64,000 nucleotides of DNA, from the NCBI RefSeq assembly GCF_023035875.1, contig NZ_CP075379.1, forward strand, positions 310,001-374,000, written 5' to 3'. The DNA comes from Borrelia puertoricensis (GTDB lineage Bacteria; Spirochaetota; Spirochaetia; Borreliales; Borreliaceae). Position numbers and translations under genes: made by a program. Below the pieces are notes generated by a model. It saw nothing but the letters and a program-made list of their open reading frames with translations. It made no database searches and was not told the DNA's origin. How positions within the stretch are numbered: position 1 is the first letter of the stretch; every line of letters starts with the position of its first letter. Positions 18,974-28,703 of the stretch are shown here, one piece after another.

Positions 18974-20071
18974 TTATTCTAAATTTATTTTGATCTCAGT
19001 ATCATGCATCTCTTTCATTTTTTCCTCAAGTCTTTTTTTAAGTTTTGAATCAGTTTTCTCTAAATAAAACTTATTTAACAAATTAAATGAAACCCCTCTT
19101 TCTTTAAAGCCAAGAACCTTATAAGTTCCATATTTAAGCTCCCCTTTAAGGGCTTTTTCCAAGACTTTCTCTAAATAAAATCTTTGATTTGTAACGCCTG
19201 AACCAATAATATTATCTTTATTATTTAAATAATCTTCACCATCAAAAAGAACAGCAAAAACACCATGCTCACGAACCGATGAGAGAACTCCTTTAATAGC
19301 TGTACCCACAATTGGAAGAACCACAGAAACTCCTAAGTCTAAAATTAAAGAGTCAGATAAAACTTTTACCCTATTGCTATCATGCCAATTTCCTAAAGTT
19401 CTAAAGAACACTTCTGAATCTAAAACCTCTTTAATTCCATTCTTGAAATAAGGAAAAATATAATTATTCATAACAGGATATTCTTGCCCAGCAATCAAGG
19501 CAACATTTTTATTATATAAGTTAGAACTTTTTAAAAATAAACCCACATAATAACCCAATATGTAAGCTTCTTCTGCAACATTATAGGAGATTGAATACAC
19601 TTGTGGGTTAGTATTTTTAACTAAAGAATCAAAAATCAAGAACTTAGTATAAGGATAATTGGAAGAAACCCTATCAATAATTCCCTGCATTGCATTATTT
19701 GACGTTATTAAAAAATCATAATTGTTGGAATTTAATAACTTTTCGAGTAATTCTATCCATTCATGCTGATTAAACCCAGCTTCAAACAACCGAATATCAA
19801 TATCACTTTTATTTTTTTCAAATTCAATTAAAAAATCATACATTGCTTTATAAGAAGGGGAACCACTAATGATTCCAGGAATAAATAATGCAATTTTCCT
19901 ATTAGATGAAGACCTAGGTTCTCTAATTCTAAAAAAATTAATATAAACAAATAAAAACAAACAAATTAGTGAAACGAAAACACAAAAAATCCTAAAAAAA
20001 AGAGCTTTACTCACAGAGACAAAACACCTTTTTCTCATAAAATAAAATAAACCTTGTACATATGAGAACAA
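18974..20071 (-). CDS. BMP-family (PnrA-like) substrate-binding protein
   Basis: Periplasmic binding component of the importer encoded downstream. After a basic start and a strong hydrophobic anchor (about residues 22-46) without a clear lipobox, the chain shows the basic membrane protein/PnrA fold: IALFIPGIISGSPSYKAMYDFL, FLITSNNAMQG, YVGLFLKSS then VALIAGQEYPVM, and GVFAVLFDGEDYL. PnrA of Treponema binds purine nucleosides, which suggests a similar ligand. Translation may start at the Met at 20038. It is first in the four-gene operon. The 261 bases upstream show no gene. Confidence 0.85.
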   Translation of the reverse strand: MFSYVQGLFYFMRKRCFVSVSKALFFRIFCVFVSLICLFLFVYINFFRIREPRSSSNRKIALFIPGIISGSPSYKAMYDFLIEFEKNKSDIDIRLFEAGFNQHEWIELLEKLLNSNNYDFLITSNNAMQGIIDRVSSNYPYTKFLIFDSLVKNTNPQVYSISYNVAEEAYILGYYVGLFLKSSNLYNKNVALIAGQEYPVMNNYIFPYFKNGIKEVLDSEVFFRTLGNWHDSNRVKVLSDSLILDLGVSVVLPIVGTAIKGVLSSVREHGVFAVLFDGEDYLNNKDNIIGSGVTNQRFYLEKVLEKALKGELKYGTYKVLGFKERGVSFNLLNKFYLEKTDSKLKKRLEEKMKEMHDTEIKINLE

Positions 20072-20332
20072 AATGGCATAAAATCAAAAACCTAAAACGC
20101 ACAATACACCAACTTTTTCAAAAAAGTCTCTTTGTAAAAAGATACCATAAAAACCCCTATCACGTCCAATTCTATATCCGATTTTTGCTTAAAAACACCA
20201 AAATTGGATCAATACAACAAGAAACTTATTAACAAAAACTCAATGAAATAAATAGCCTAATTCAAATTAAAACAATTAATCTTGAAGATAGGAATTTTTA
20301 CCAATACTTCATAATCACAACATTTATCAAAA

Positions 20333-21424
20333 TTAAAACTCTCTAGGTCTTAACAAAAAAAATTCATTAACACTTAAATTACTAGGAATATCACCATTTG
20401 TACGAATTAAATACATTTTAAAAGAATGAACTGTTTTAAAAAACTTCTTTGTTAAAGACGAGCGATTTTTTTTATAATATTCCAAATATTTTAAAATAGC
20501 CCCATTGACACTCACCTTATCAAATACATCAGAAAAACGCTTAACAATATCTTCTATAAAAAAAAACACATTAGCCAAATAAATAAAATTATTAAAAAGA
20601 ATACCTATACGGCCTCTTAAATAATTGACATAATTTATCATGTCAACTCTATTCCCTAAAGTATAATTTTTATCTTCTAAACTCCACTTTGAATATATTG
20701 TACTAAATTTAGGATCTCTTACTAAATAATCATATACAAAATCAAATCTAAAACTATCTTCAACATATTTTAAAAATATGTAAGTCAAACGACTATCATT
20801 TAGAGAAACAAAATTTTTACGAGACATTTCTTTCATATTTTCAATTACATTTTGCAATACAGAATCACTGGTTTTATATAAAAAAGAATTATTATCCCAA
20901 AGTAAAATACTAGTGCCTGCTGAAATCCAATACTCATCCTTGTTATAATGTTTAAGAACGCCATCAAAAACACTAACAAAATAATTATTAAAGTATTCAC
21001 AATTTACATAAAATTTTGCCGGAGCATCTGTCATAAAAAAATAATTATTTAAATCTACAGAAAATGAAGCACCTTGCACAACTTCATAAATAACCACATC
21101 TAAACTCCCCTTAAATAGATATATTTTTGCATCCTGCATATCTTTAAGAGAAGAATAACAAATAAGACCATGAGTATTAGAATACAAGGTTAAATCTGAT
21201 GCAATACCATTTATCCCATACAAACCTATTTTAATTTTAGAATTATCTCCCACTTCAATAAAATCATATTCAAAAATTTCATCCCCCAAATTTAATTTAA
21301 CAGGAATAGTATTCCTTACAATATTAATCTGTCCTTCCATTTCTTTAATAGACGCTACTTGAGAGAACAACGTAACTTGTAATAATAAAAGTAAAAGGAT
21401 AATAACATATGATTTCACAATCAA
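20333..21424 (-). CDS. Exported protein with FecR-like N-terminal domain
   Basis: The 363 residues begin with a signal peptide (VIILLLLLLQVTLFSQVASI). The next 150 residues resemble a FecR-type beta domain: EGQINIVRNTIPVKLNLGDEI, FIEVGDNSKIKIGLYG, KGSLDVVIYEVVQGASFSVD and VSVFDGVLKHYN. This fold is seen in periplasmic or secreted proteins and does not by itself imply iron signalling, particularly in an organism that is known to use little iron. The C-terminal half is helical and unrecognised. It faces the LysM lipoprotein locus divergently across a region with inverted repeats. Confidence 0.7.
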   Translation of the reverse strand: MIVKSYVIILLLLLLQVTLFSQVASIKEMEGQINIVRNTIPVKLNLGDEIFEYDFIEVGDNSKIKIGLYGINGIASDLTLYSNTHGLICYSSLKDMQDAKIYLFKGSLDVVIYEVVQGASFSVDLNNYFFMTDAPAKFYVNCEYFNNYFVSVFDGVLKHYNKDEYWISAGTSILLWDNNSFLYKTSDSVLQNVIENMKEMSRKNFVSLNDSRLTYIFLKYVEDSFRFDFVYDYLVRDPKFSTIYSKWSLEDKNYTLGNRVDMINYVNYLRGRIGILFNNFIYLANVFFFIEDIVKRFSDVFDKVSVNGAILKYLEYYKKNRSSLTKKFFKTVHSFKMYLIRTNGDIPSNLSVNEFFLLRPREF

Positions 21425-21508
21425 ATTTTCCTCTTTTCTAAAACCTTATAAGCTTAATTATATCTTTTTTAAAGAGATTTACTAACTTTAACAAAAATGA
21501 AAAATACG

Positions 21509-21569
21509 TTATACTTTTTAAGAAAGTATAAAAATAATGTTTTATACTAAGCCTGTTCTTTTAAAGAAC
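21509..21569. repeat. Pair of inverted repeats in divergent promoter region
   Basis: A 9-bp inverted repeat (arms at 21509-21517 and 21523-21531, TTATACTTT and its complement) and a second of 6 bp (GTTCTT at 21555-21560 and AAGAAC at 21564-21569) lie between the divergent FecR-like gene and the small lipoprotein ORF. Neither is followed by a T run in the sense needed for a terminator. They could be operator sites or leader hairpins. Short AT-rich repeats also occur by chance here. Confidence 0.4.
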
Positions 21570-21590
21570 CTAAAACGTAATAAAACTACA

Positions 21591-22066
21591 ATTTATGTAG
21601 TCAATCTTATGTCAAAAGGATGTACTTATGATGAAAAAAAACAAATTACTATTTTTAATGTTATCTGTATTTGCTCTTTCCCTAATTTCATGTGAAACCC
21701 CACCAGAAGAAAGAACATGTGGAGATGCTAAAATTTCTAAGGCATACTAAAGCAAGGGTTAGAGTATTGATATAATAAAAATAAAACTTAAATATACACA
21801 GTTATACAATAAAAAAATTGTATAATGTTAAATTGTGTAATAATATACTAATTAGAGGCTTTATGCAAAGATAAAAGAATTAATGTCTAAAAAGCAAAGT
21901 TCTTAATTTATGTAGTCAATATCACACAAGAAGGATGTATTTATGATAAAAAAAAGCAAATTATTATTTTTAATGTTATCTGTATTTGCTCTTTTCTTAA
22001 TTTCATGTAAGACCCCACCAGAGGATACAAAAAATGCAAACTCCAAAATTTCAACTAAAGAAACTG
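21591..22066 (+). repeat. Tandem partial duplication of lipoprotein 5' region
   Basis: About 150 bases at 21591-21741 recur at 21906-22066 at an offset of exactly 315 through the leader and signal peptide. Similarity covers the ribosome-binding site (GGATGTA followed by TTATG), the whole signal peptide and the start of the mature part, with a small gap near the end. The copies differ at scattered positions, so the duplication is not recent. Between them lies a 9-bp hairpin at 21802-21825. Confidence 0.75.
21628..21750 (+). CDS. 40-residue lipoprotein, truncated copy of the LysM lipoprotein
   Basis: A complete short frame with an ATG-ATG start and a GGATG-type leader. It encodes a signal peptide nearly identical to that of the LysM lipoprotein 315 bases downstream ([20 protein letters not shown] versus [20 protein letters not shown]), then only 19 residues before a stop. 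DNA identity starts about 37 bases upstream of the ATG and fades after about codon 29. It looks like a tandem partial duplication. It may be a non-coding remnant, or make a tiny lipopeptide with an N-terminal cysteine; a second Cys lies nine residues on. Confidence 0.5.
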   Translation: MMKKNKLLFLMLSVFALSLISCETPPEERTCGDAKISKAY

Positions 22067-23064
22067 GGGATATAAAAAGAGACATTGAAGATATAAAACA
22101 CGGAATCTTAAAAGAAAGAGGAAATCTTTTTTATTCTAAAGAATTTAATGAGACTGAAAAAATTGAAAAAGAAATGCACAAAAAATTTGCAAAGGGAAAG
22201 ATTAAAGAAGGTAATGAAATTGCCCTAAAGGTATTAGAAAGGTACAGAAATATCGCAAGAGATACAACAGAAAAAAAAGAAAAAATAAATTATTTGAAAG
22301 AAAACATTGAAAAATACTTAAATGATGCTGAAACTAATGAAGCATACATATGGATCCCATTAGAAATAGACGAAGTAAATAACTTATATTTCGAAGCAAC
22401 AAGAAAATATAAAATGTATGATATCGAAAGCTCTCTTGGAATGTATAGTAAAACATTTAATAAAGCACAACAAACTGCTAAAAAGGCAAAAGAAGCAAGA
22501 GCTCTTAAAGAAACGGAAGAGAGAATGTATAAACAATTAAAAGCACTGGAAGATGCTTCTGAACTCCCCGTTTACAGAAACAATAAACTCATTAAACCAT
22601 CACCATGGAATGGAAGAGCGCTTCTTAAAGATAAAGGTGAACGCATAAATCTTTTAAACCCACAAAATGAAACTTACTTACTTGGACAAATGGATTCATT
22701 AGTACTTGCTTATGAAGAAAATACTGAAGAAGTAAAAACTCCAGACCCAAATAAATTTAAAACATTCCAGCTTATTGAAAAAGCCAGACAACTATGGGAA
22801 CAAGGACTTGAGGCTAAGAATCTTAATAATTTTAGACTTGCAAATGAATTATTCTTAGATTCTGCAAGATATCTAAAAGCCTATCAAAGTCACTCAAGTA
22901 AAGAGTTATATATAATTAAAATAGGAAACACCTTGTGGGGTATTTCTAAGAAATTGTACAATGACCCTTACCTATGGCCAAAAATTTGGTTTGCAAACAG
23001 ACAAAAAATTCAGAATCCAGATTTAATACATGAAAATTGGAAAATAATAATTCCTTCTAAATAA
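21943..23064 (+). CDS. LysM-domain outer-envelope lipoprotein (BB0323-like)
   Basis: A lipoprotein signal ends at LISC (Cys about residue 22). The middle is charged and helical (residues about 45-200, coiled-coil-like, with TPR-like segments), and residues about 323-373 form a LysM peptidoglycan-binding domain ([28 protein letters not shown], ending in WKIIIPSK). From published work on its Lyme homologue BB0323, it is processed by a protease, supports outer membrane integrity and is needed for infection. The gene ends at a clear terminator. It lies directly upstream of the bamD-like gene. Confidence 0.9.
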   Translation: MIKKSKLLFLMLSVFALFLISCKTPPEDTKNANSKISTKETGDIKRDIEDIKHGILKERGNLFYSKEFNETEKIEKEMHKKFAKGKIKEGNEIALKVLERYRNIARDTTEKKEKINYLKENIEKYLNDAETNEAYIWIPLEIDEVNNLYFEATRKYKMYDIESSLGMYSKTFNKAQQTAKKAKEARALKETEERMYKQLKALEDASELPVYRNNKLIKPSPWNGRALLKDKGERINLLNPQNETYLLGQMDSLVLAYEENTEEVKTPDPNKFKTFQLIEKARQLWEQGLEAKNLNNFRLANELFLDSARYLKAYQSHSSKELYIIKIGNTLWGISKKLYNDPYLWPKIWFANRQKIQNPDLIHENWKIIIPSK

Positions 23065-23070
23065 AACAAA

Positions 23071-23104
23071 AAAGAAAATAAGCTTATGCTTGTTTTCTTT
23101 TTTT
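23071..23104 (+). terminator. Terminator after LysM lipoprotein gene
   Basis: Seven bases after the stop, a 13-bp stem (left arm from 23071, right arm to 23100, one T-G wobble) with the loop TTAT is followed by a run of T to 23104. It separates the LysM gene from the downstream lipoprotein gene, which therefore either has its own promoter or depends on read-through. Confidence 0.85.
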
Positions 23105-23158
23105 ATATCTAATAGAATTAATCTAAATAAATTTTTTTATAAAATAAGAGAATCAAAA

Positions 23159-23533
23159 ATGAACAAACTAGTACTAATAAATATCCTATTCTTTTCCTGC
23201 TATACAGTAACCCACTTAAACAAACAACTTACAAAAGACACTCCTTACAGCATTTACCTAAGAGAAGCTCAAAAAGCAACAAATATTAACGATTATCAAT
23301 CTGCTTTAAAGATATATGAAAAAATGATTGAAAATTATAAAGAAAATGAAAGCATCGTTGCCATAGGAAAGTATGAAATCGCATTCATATATTATGTGAC
23401 AAATAAAAACAATACAGCAAAAAAGCTCTTTGAAGAATTAATACAATCTAATATACAAACACCTAAATGGGTAATTCCTTTATCTCAAAAGATAATAGAG
23501 AAAATACAAAACAAACAAAAAAATAAATCATAA
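23159..23533 (+). CDS. bamD: BamD-like small TPR lipoprotein
   Basis: The frame is open from 23090, but that start lies inside the terminator of the preceding gene. The Met at 23159, preceded by AAGAGAA, gives a 124-residue protein with a short lipoprotein signal ending FFSC (Cys about 12). Then come two TPR-like helical hairpins (INDYQSALKIYEKMIENY and AIGKYEIAFIYYVTNKNNTAKKLFEEL). By position it matches Lyme BB0324, reported as a BamD orthologue of the outer membrane assembly complex, and far shorter than E. coli BamD. It converges on the VWA gene with a 20-base gap. Confidence 0.75.
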   Translation: MNKLVLINILFFSCYTVTHLNKQLTKDTPYSIYLREAQKATNINDYQSALKIYEKMIENYKENESIVAIGKYEIAFIYYVTNKNNTAKKLFEELIQSNIQTPKWVIPLSQKIIEKIQNKQKNKS

Positions 23534-23553
23534 TACACAATTAATGCAAACCA

Positions 23554-24669
23554 CTACTTAAGTAATATTCCATAAATTGTAATATCTTTTTCCTTAGCAG
23601 ATCTAATAACATCCTCATAAACTATAGGTCCTCGGGGATATTCATGGGGAGGTGCATTACCTAATACGATAATAAACCTATTATCTGCTTTCCAATCAAA
23701 TTGAGTAACAGCTGCATTAATTCCCTCAAATACTGCCTCAGGATAATCTCCCCCACCACCCACACTAATATCTTCAAGAACATTATTTAAATATTCCTTA
23801 TTATTAAAATCAAAAGATCTTGTTAAAAAATCTTCAAGATAATCCTTATAAAATACAAAACCTACTCTATAAGATCTATATTGACTTAATTGCGGTTCTA
23901 TCATAGAGAAAAGATGTTCTCTTAAAATTTCGATATGATTTTTCATGCTATCAGTCACATCAATAACAAAAACAAGATCTAAATCAGCAAACGGATCTTC
24001 TGATTTTTCTAGAATATTTTTTATCTTATCAACAAGATCAAGTCCTTTTTTTGCAACAACAACATCATCTGCAAACCTAGAAAATTCTTTTTTTAAATCA
24101 TTATTATCAATTGTATTTTCTAGTTGAATGTCTCCAAAGAATAACTCATAAGCATTATCCTTATACTGACCTAAATAATCATTATATTTTTTCTCAAAAG
24201 TTCTAATTGAAAACCAAAAAGGATCTTTTTTTCTCTTTAGAACTTCTAAATCGATATCACCACTCCTTGTCGAAAATTTAGGAAAACCGTATCTCAACTT
24301 TTTAGGTATTAAGATATGAAAAGCCTGTCCAAATCTTCTATTTTGAACAGGTGTAGAAGATGTTAATGATAAGAGATGTCTATTTTGAATAACCCTACCA
24401 TTTAAAATTCTAATCTCATCCCCATTAATTCTATTATACTCCAATGTTCTAAATGAATAAGTAGAAACGTCTTTACTCTTATCTGGAATTTCAAAAGACT
24501 CAGTTAAAATAACCGATTTAATATCTGGCTTTTTTCTTATAAAAAGATGAAAACCATCTTCATGCGCTTCAACATATACATCATCAATATTAATATTTAA
24601 GTGATCATTCATTGAAGAAAATAAATTAAATACAATAAATAAGGAAATAATAAAGTAAGCTTTTCTCAT
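23554..24669 (-). CDS. Exported von Willebrand factor A domain protein
   Basis: The 371 residues begin with a signal peptide (AYFIISLFIVFNLFSS). The VWA domain fills the C-terminal half: DLVFVIDVTDSMKNH near residue 232 carries the metal-site DxTxS pattern (DVTDS), then RVGFVFYKDY, SVGGGGDYPEAVFEGINAAV and RFIIVLGNAPPHE. Such domains usually bind protein partners through a bound metal ion. The N-terminal half is beta-rich and unrecognised. It lies downstream of flcA and is probably periplasmic. Partner unknown. Confidence 0.85.
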   Translation of the reverse strand: MRKAYFIISLFIVFNLFSSMNDHLNINIDDVYVEAHEDGFHLFIRKKPDIKSVILTESFEIPDKSKDVSTYSFRTLEYNRINGDEIRILNGRVIQNRHLLSLTSSTPVQNRRFGQAFHILIPKKLRYGFPKFSTRSGDIDLEVLKRKKDPFWFSIRTFEKKYNDYLGQYKDNAYELFFGDIQLENTIDNNDLKKEFSRFADDVVVAKKGLDLVDKIKNILEKSEDPFADLDLVFVIDVTDSMKNHIEILREHLFSMIEPQLSQYRSYRVGFVFYKDYLEDFLTRSFDFNNKEYLNNVLEDISVGGGGDYPEAVFEGINAAVTQFDWKADNRFIIVLGNAPPHEYPRGPIVYEDVIRSAKEKDITIYGILLK

Positions 24670-24733
24670 ATAAATCCTTACACGTTAATTAGGCAACCTT
24701 ATATGCCTTTAAACTAACAAAACACTAAATAAT

Positions 24734-27595
24734 CTAAAGATTATCAGCCAAATTATCATAGAATAAAATCTTAGAACCAATAAAATCATTCTTAAAAATA
24801 CCTCTAAGATTTAAACTAGCAAGATCTTTTTTAACACTTTTAACCATATCATCATCACGATTTAAGAGATCAAATATTCTAGAAGATTCAGTCAACTTCG
24901 CAATCCCCGAATCAAAAAGATTATTATTTCTAACAACACCAGATTCAATCCTATCACCAAGAGATGCTTTTATCTCAACAACTCCTAGATTATTGTAAAT
25001 TTCAATCTCTTTTATCAATAAAGCTTTATGATGATCATTCCCTTGAGGTTTAAAATTTAAAATGCTAGACTTTTCTGATTCCAAATTCTGCAATACTCTT
25101 AAATAATAACTCCTAGCAGCCTCAAAATCACCCATCTTGTAAAGAACAGATGCAATTGAGTTTAAAACTTTATTACTATTTGCAAATCCGGACATATTTT
25201 GAACTCTAAATAAATAAGTTAATGCATCTTTATAATTATTTTCCTTATAATTAAGCAATGCTAATTTGTAATAAACATCTGGGGAATTAACTCCTTCATT
25301 TATTGCCATTTCATAAGAAGATATAGCCGATTTAAAACCATTTAAAGTTCTAAGAATATCCCCCTGCTTTTCATAAATTAAAGCAAGCTCTCTAGAGCTT
25401 TTAACAAGACCATTTTTTTTATAAAAATCATACTCATTTAAAGCCAGACTAACAATATTACTTGCCTTAAGAGCATCATTGCTCCTATCATAAATATCTG
25501 ACAAAATTCTATAAGCAACAATTTTTTCAGAAGAATTCTCAATTGAATCTTCTTGTCTAAAACTATTCAGTGCTGTCAATAAATATCCTTCTGATTTCTT
25601 AAGATCACCCATATAATAAAAATATCTACCACTCTCAAAAAGAGCCTTATCATAGTCAGGATTTTTAAATAAAATTCTTCTAAGAATATATTCAATCTCT
25701 GAGTTAAGATTAATGTCATTTAAAGCATTAGAAATGCTTTTTCCATTACCTGCCTTAAAACTAGAAAATTCTTTATTAAGTAAGTTCATTTGAGCACTGA
25801 AATATTTCAAATTTCTAGAAAGAGCGTTTATTCTTTTATTATAAACTGTAAACTCGACATATTTATCTATCAATTTTTTAGCATATTTAGTATAAACTAC
25901 TTCATCAATATCTAATTCCTTATTTACCTTAATAAAAGCATTTACATCTTCTGCTTCTCTCTCAGCACCAGCCTCAATGTAAGCATTAAAAAGCTTAAAC
26001 AAAATTTCCTTTTTATGACCATATTTTGAAAGCAAAATAGTGTAATTATTAATGCTATCTTTGTAATACGCAGGATCTCTTTGAGCCCACTGAAAATAAT
26101 TATCACCCTTAGCCATTAATGCCTCATAATCATAAATAGAAGAAGATATAACCTCATCTAAAATATCATTGGCATCAGCATACTCACCAAGTCTCATTTT
26201 CATAGAAGCATAAGATATATACCCATCCCTATCAAAATTTTTACGCCTTCTCTTAGAAGCTCCCACAGAAAACGGATCAATGGTAAATAATTCTTCGTAT
26301 TTTTCCTCAGCACTATCAAAATCTCTTACATCTTCAAAAACTTTAGCATAAGTTAAAAACCACTTTTTGTTAGGTTTCATATAATATGCATCCCTAAAAA
26401 TAGCTTTAGCAAGCTCTCTCTTATTCTCATATATATATGATATTCCCTCTTTATATTTTCTATCAGATACAATATAAAAAAACATAATATCAACTAAAAA
26501 ATAAAAAGACAAAAAGGTCAAAATAACAAAAAGAGATGCAATTTTAAAGATTGGAGTTAAAGCTTTAGAAAGTCTATAGCTAAATTTCTTTTCAAGTTTG
26601 CTAAATTCCTCTGCTTTATAATACATAACAGGCAATTTAACAGAACGACCAACAATGTCTCCAACAAATTTAGCAATAAACTTAAGCCCTTTCTTATTTT
26701 GTTCAACAAGATCAATTAATGCTTCAATTTTGTACCTAGAGATATTCTCTAGCATTAAAGCCTCAGCAATAGCAATTCTCAAATTTCTAGGATAAGAATC
26801 TAAATGCTTGAAAAATAAAGGATAATTAATTTCAAAATTATGTTTACCTAAAGATTCCTTTTGGTCATCTTCCAAAAATTCAAAATCATCTGAAAGATTA
26901 GACCAATTATCCTCTTCACCATCACTAAGATTTCCAGAATTTTCATTAGAAAAAGATTCATCACTGTAAGGCATTTCTAAACGATCACTTGTTTCATCTG
27001 ATTCATTTAGATCACTAATCATATTCTCAATATCAAAATCATTATTACTATCATTTAGAGATTCCTGACTCAAATTATTAGCATCAATTCCATTATCAAT
27101 AGACTCATCAGAATTAAATAAATCTAAATCCAAATCATTCTCTATATCTAGATTTTGCAAACTATCAGCACTATTATCTAAATCGAAATTAATAGCATTA
27201 TCTAAACTAATAGAATTATCATCAAGAACTTTTTCAAGATTTTCTTCAAGATGAGAACTTAAAACATCAAAATCATTATCTAAATCATTAAACTCAGGAT
27301 CAATGTCTACTTTTTTAGAATCTTTTAAAATTGCAATATCATTTTCATTAGATGAATCCTTCTGATCTTCCTCACTATCAAGATTACCAAGCATAGCATC
27401 CAAATCAAGCTCATCATCAGGTTCTTCGTCTAAATTGAACACTTCTTCTTGATTTTCCCAAGGAACAATAGACTCCCCATCTTTAGGAGGTTCAATATCC
27501 ATTTTGATGCCAAAACGTTCTTTCTGAGCCCTTTCATCGGAAATATTATCTAATAATTCTCTTTTAAACTTATTTATTTTTTCTATATCTGGCAT
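24734..27595 (-). CDS. flcA: Flagellar collar protein FlcA (large TPR membrane protein)
   Basis: A 953-residue protein in three parts: a very acidic, Asn/Asp/Ser-rich cytoplasmic N-terminus (about 1-250), a membrane helix at about 345-373, and a long periplasmic series of TPR-like repeats (for example ELAKAIFRDAYYMKPN, DFDSAEEKYEELFTIDP, DLKKSEGYLLTALNSF). By size, topology and position it corresponds to Lyme BB0326, reported as FlcA, which builds the periplasmic collar of the spirochaete flagellar motor and is needed for stator assembly. The acyltransferase gene ends 16 bases upstream, suggesting an operon. Confidence 0.85.
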   Translation of the reverse strand: MPDIEKINKFKRELLDNISDERAQKERFGIKMDIEPPKDGESIVPWENQEEVFNLDEEPDDELDLDAMLGNLDSEEDQKDSSNENDIAILKDSKKVDIDPEFNDLDNDFDVLSSHLEENLEKVLDDNSISLDNAINFDLDNSADSLQNLDIENDLDLDLFNSDESIDNGIDANNLSQESLNDSNNDFDIENMISDLNESDETSDRLEMPYSDESFSNENSGNLSDGEEDNWSNLSDDFEFLEDDQKESLGKHNFEINYPLFFKHLDSYPRNLRIAIAEALMLENISRYKIEALIDLVEQNKKGLKFIAKFVGDIVGRSVKLPVMYYKAEEFSKLEKKFSYRLSKALTPIFKIASLFVILTFLSFYFLVDIMFFYIVSDRKYKEGISYIYENKRELAKAIFRDAYYMKPNKKWFLTYAKVFEDVRDFDSAEEKYEELFTIDPFSVGASKRRRKNFDRDGYISYASMKMRLGEYADANDILDEVISSSIYDYEALMAKGDNYFQWAQRDPAYYKDSINNYTILLSKYGHKKEILFKLFNAYIEAGAEREAEDVNAFIKVNKELDIDEVVYTKYAKKLIDKYVEFTVYNKRINALSRNLKYFSAQMNLLNKEFSSFKAGNGKSISNALNDINLNSEIEYILRRILFKNPDYDKALFESGRYFYYMGDLKKSEGYLLTALNSFRQEDSIENSSEKIVAYRILSDIYDRSNDALKASNIVSLALNEYDFYKKNGLVKSSRELALIYEKQGDILRTLNGFKSAISSYEMAINEGVNSPDVYYKLALLNYKENNYKDALTYLFRVQNMSGFANSNKVLNSIASVLYKMGDFEAARSYYLRVLQNLESEKSSILNFKPQGNDHHKALLIKEIEIYNNLGVVEIKASLGDRIESGVVRNNNLFDSGIAKLTESSRIFDLLNRDDDMVKSVKKDLASLNLRGIFKNDFIGSKILFYDNLADNL

Positions 27596-27610
27596 ACTAC
27601 AATCAAAATC

Positions 27611-28504
27611 CTAAATCAAATTACTATATATCTTGGCTCCTTCTTCATGAAGAACCTCGAAACGTTTCTCTAAATCATCAGCAATTCTAGAACCCAAAAT
27701 TTCCTTTGTTGGTTCTAAACCTTCTTGATTTAACTGCTCTAAAATTAAATTTTTGTATTCAAGTATATCTAATATTTCCGTTACATTATAAACAAGAATA
27801 TCTTCTTTAAAAACATCACAAGACATATCTTCATTTGATGAAACTTCAAGAACACTCCCATTAACACCAACCATTACAAAATAATCAAAAAGCTTAAAAT
27901 AACTTGAAATTTCTGAAATTATTTTTTTAGTCTCAGGCCTACCTTTCCTATATCTTGTAGCAGTCGGAAAAATAAGAATCATATAACCACTACTCTTTTT
28001 ATCTGCAATACATCTCATAGAATTAGTATTAAAAACCCGCCGCTCCTTAATCGTTTCATGATCAACGCCAACAAATGCATGTGGAGGATAAATAAATATC
28101 ACACTATAACCTAAAGATAGACTTTTAATTAATAAATTATCTTTAAAAAGTTTAACACCAGCTATAGGAACAATATGTTCCGAAACTTCCTTACAATCCA
28201 TTTGATTAAGCAAAAACTGAAAACAAGGAAAATCAAAATTACTATAATGTTCCATTAATATAATTGAAGACTTGCCAGATTTAGACTTTTCATAAAGCTT
28301 TAAAATATTTTGAATACCAACAATAGTAGAATTACTCTTAAGAAGCCTTTTAATCATTGCATCAACCAAATTCCTACTAACAGAATCTGCTTCATGATAA
28401 GAATTATCTAAATAATTTACCTTTTCAATAGCTTTAAACCTACTAAAAAATTCATTCTCAATACCTTTAAAATATTTATTAAAACTTTCATTATGTACAA
28501 ACAT
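27611..28504 (-). CDS. Glycerolipid acyltransferase family protein
   Basis: Acyltransferase of the PlsB/PlsC type. The catalytic H-x4-D motif appears as MEHYSNFDFP near residue 81, and a later block with IFPTATRYRKGRPETKK corresponds to the EGTRS-like substrate-binding region in altered form. No membrane helix is obvious. Its Lyme homologue is annotated as a glycerol-3-phosphate acyltransferase, so a role in phospholipid or glycolipid synthesis is likely, but the exact step is not proven by sequence. It begins the flcA transcript and faces oppA1 divergently. Confidence 0.8.
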   Translation of the reverse strand: MFVHNESFNKYFKGIENEFFSRFKAIEKVNYLDNSYHEADSVSRNLVDAMIKRLLKSNSTIVGIQNILKLYEKSKSGKSSIILMEHYSNFDFPCFQFLLNQMDCKEVSEHIVPIAGVKLFKDNLLIKSLSLGYSVIFIYPPHAFVGVDHETIKERRVFNTNSMRCIADKKSSGYMILIFPTATRYRKGRPETKKIISEISSYFKLFDYFVMVGVNGSVLEVSSNEDMSCDVFKEDILVYNVTEILDILEYKNLILEQLNQEGLEPTKEILGSRIADDLEKRFEVLHEEGAKIYSNLI

Positions 28505-28577
28505 AAAACTTCATCCTTTAAAGTTTTTGAAAAAAAAGATACTAGCAAACCAAAAACATTCCATATAATATACTCAC

Positions 28578-28594
28578 ATGTAAATATTTTACAT
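28578..28594. promoter_or_regulatory. Inverted repeat between acyltransferase gene and oppA1
   Basis: ATGTAAA-TAT-TTTACAT is a perfect 7+7 inverted repeat with a 3-base centre, in the 199-base divergent region. A TATAAT lies at 28564-28569 next to it. It could be an operator for the opp operon, but no regulator can be named and the AT-rich background makes such repeats fairly frequent. Confidence 0.4.
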
Positions 28595-28703
28595 AATTAT
28601 ACTTTATTTATTTAGCAAATTAAAGTAAAATCCATTCAAGTATGTTAAACAAGAATAATTCAAAAGAAAAATAAAAAATATTTATAAGGAGAATAAATCA
28701 ACT

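Noticed and set aside
21802-21825. 9-bp hairpin with A6 loop between the duplicated lipoprotein starts
   Set aside because: Real inverted repeat but made almost only of A and T, with no T run; not called a terminator or operator on its own.
21903-22085. 60-codon antisense frame over the LysM lipoprotein start
   Set aside because: It is the reverse complement of the signal-peptide region; no start context.
23090-23158. N-terminal extension of the BamD-like protein
   Set aside because: The upstream Met lies inside the terminator of the previous gene, and the extension hides the lipoprotein signal.
24691-24708. Small hairpin AGGCA...TGCCT between flcA and the VWA gene
   Set aside because: A 5-bp stem with a long loop and no T run; too weak to call a terminator.
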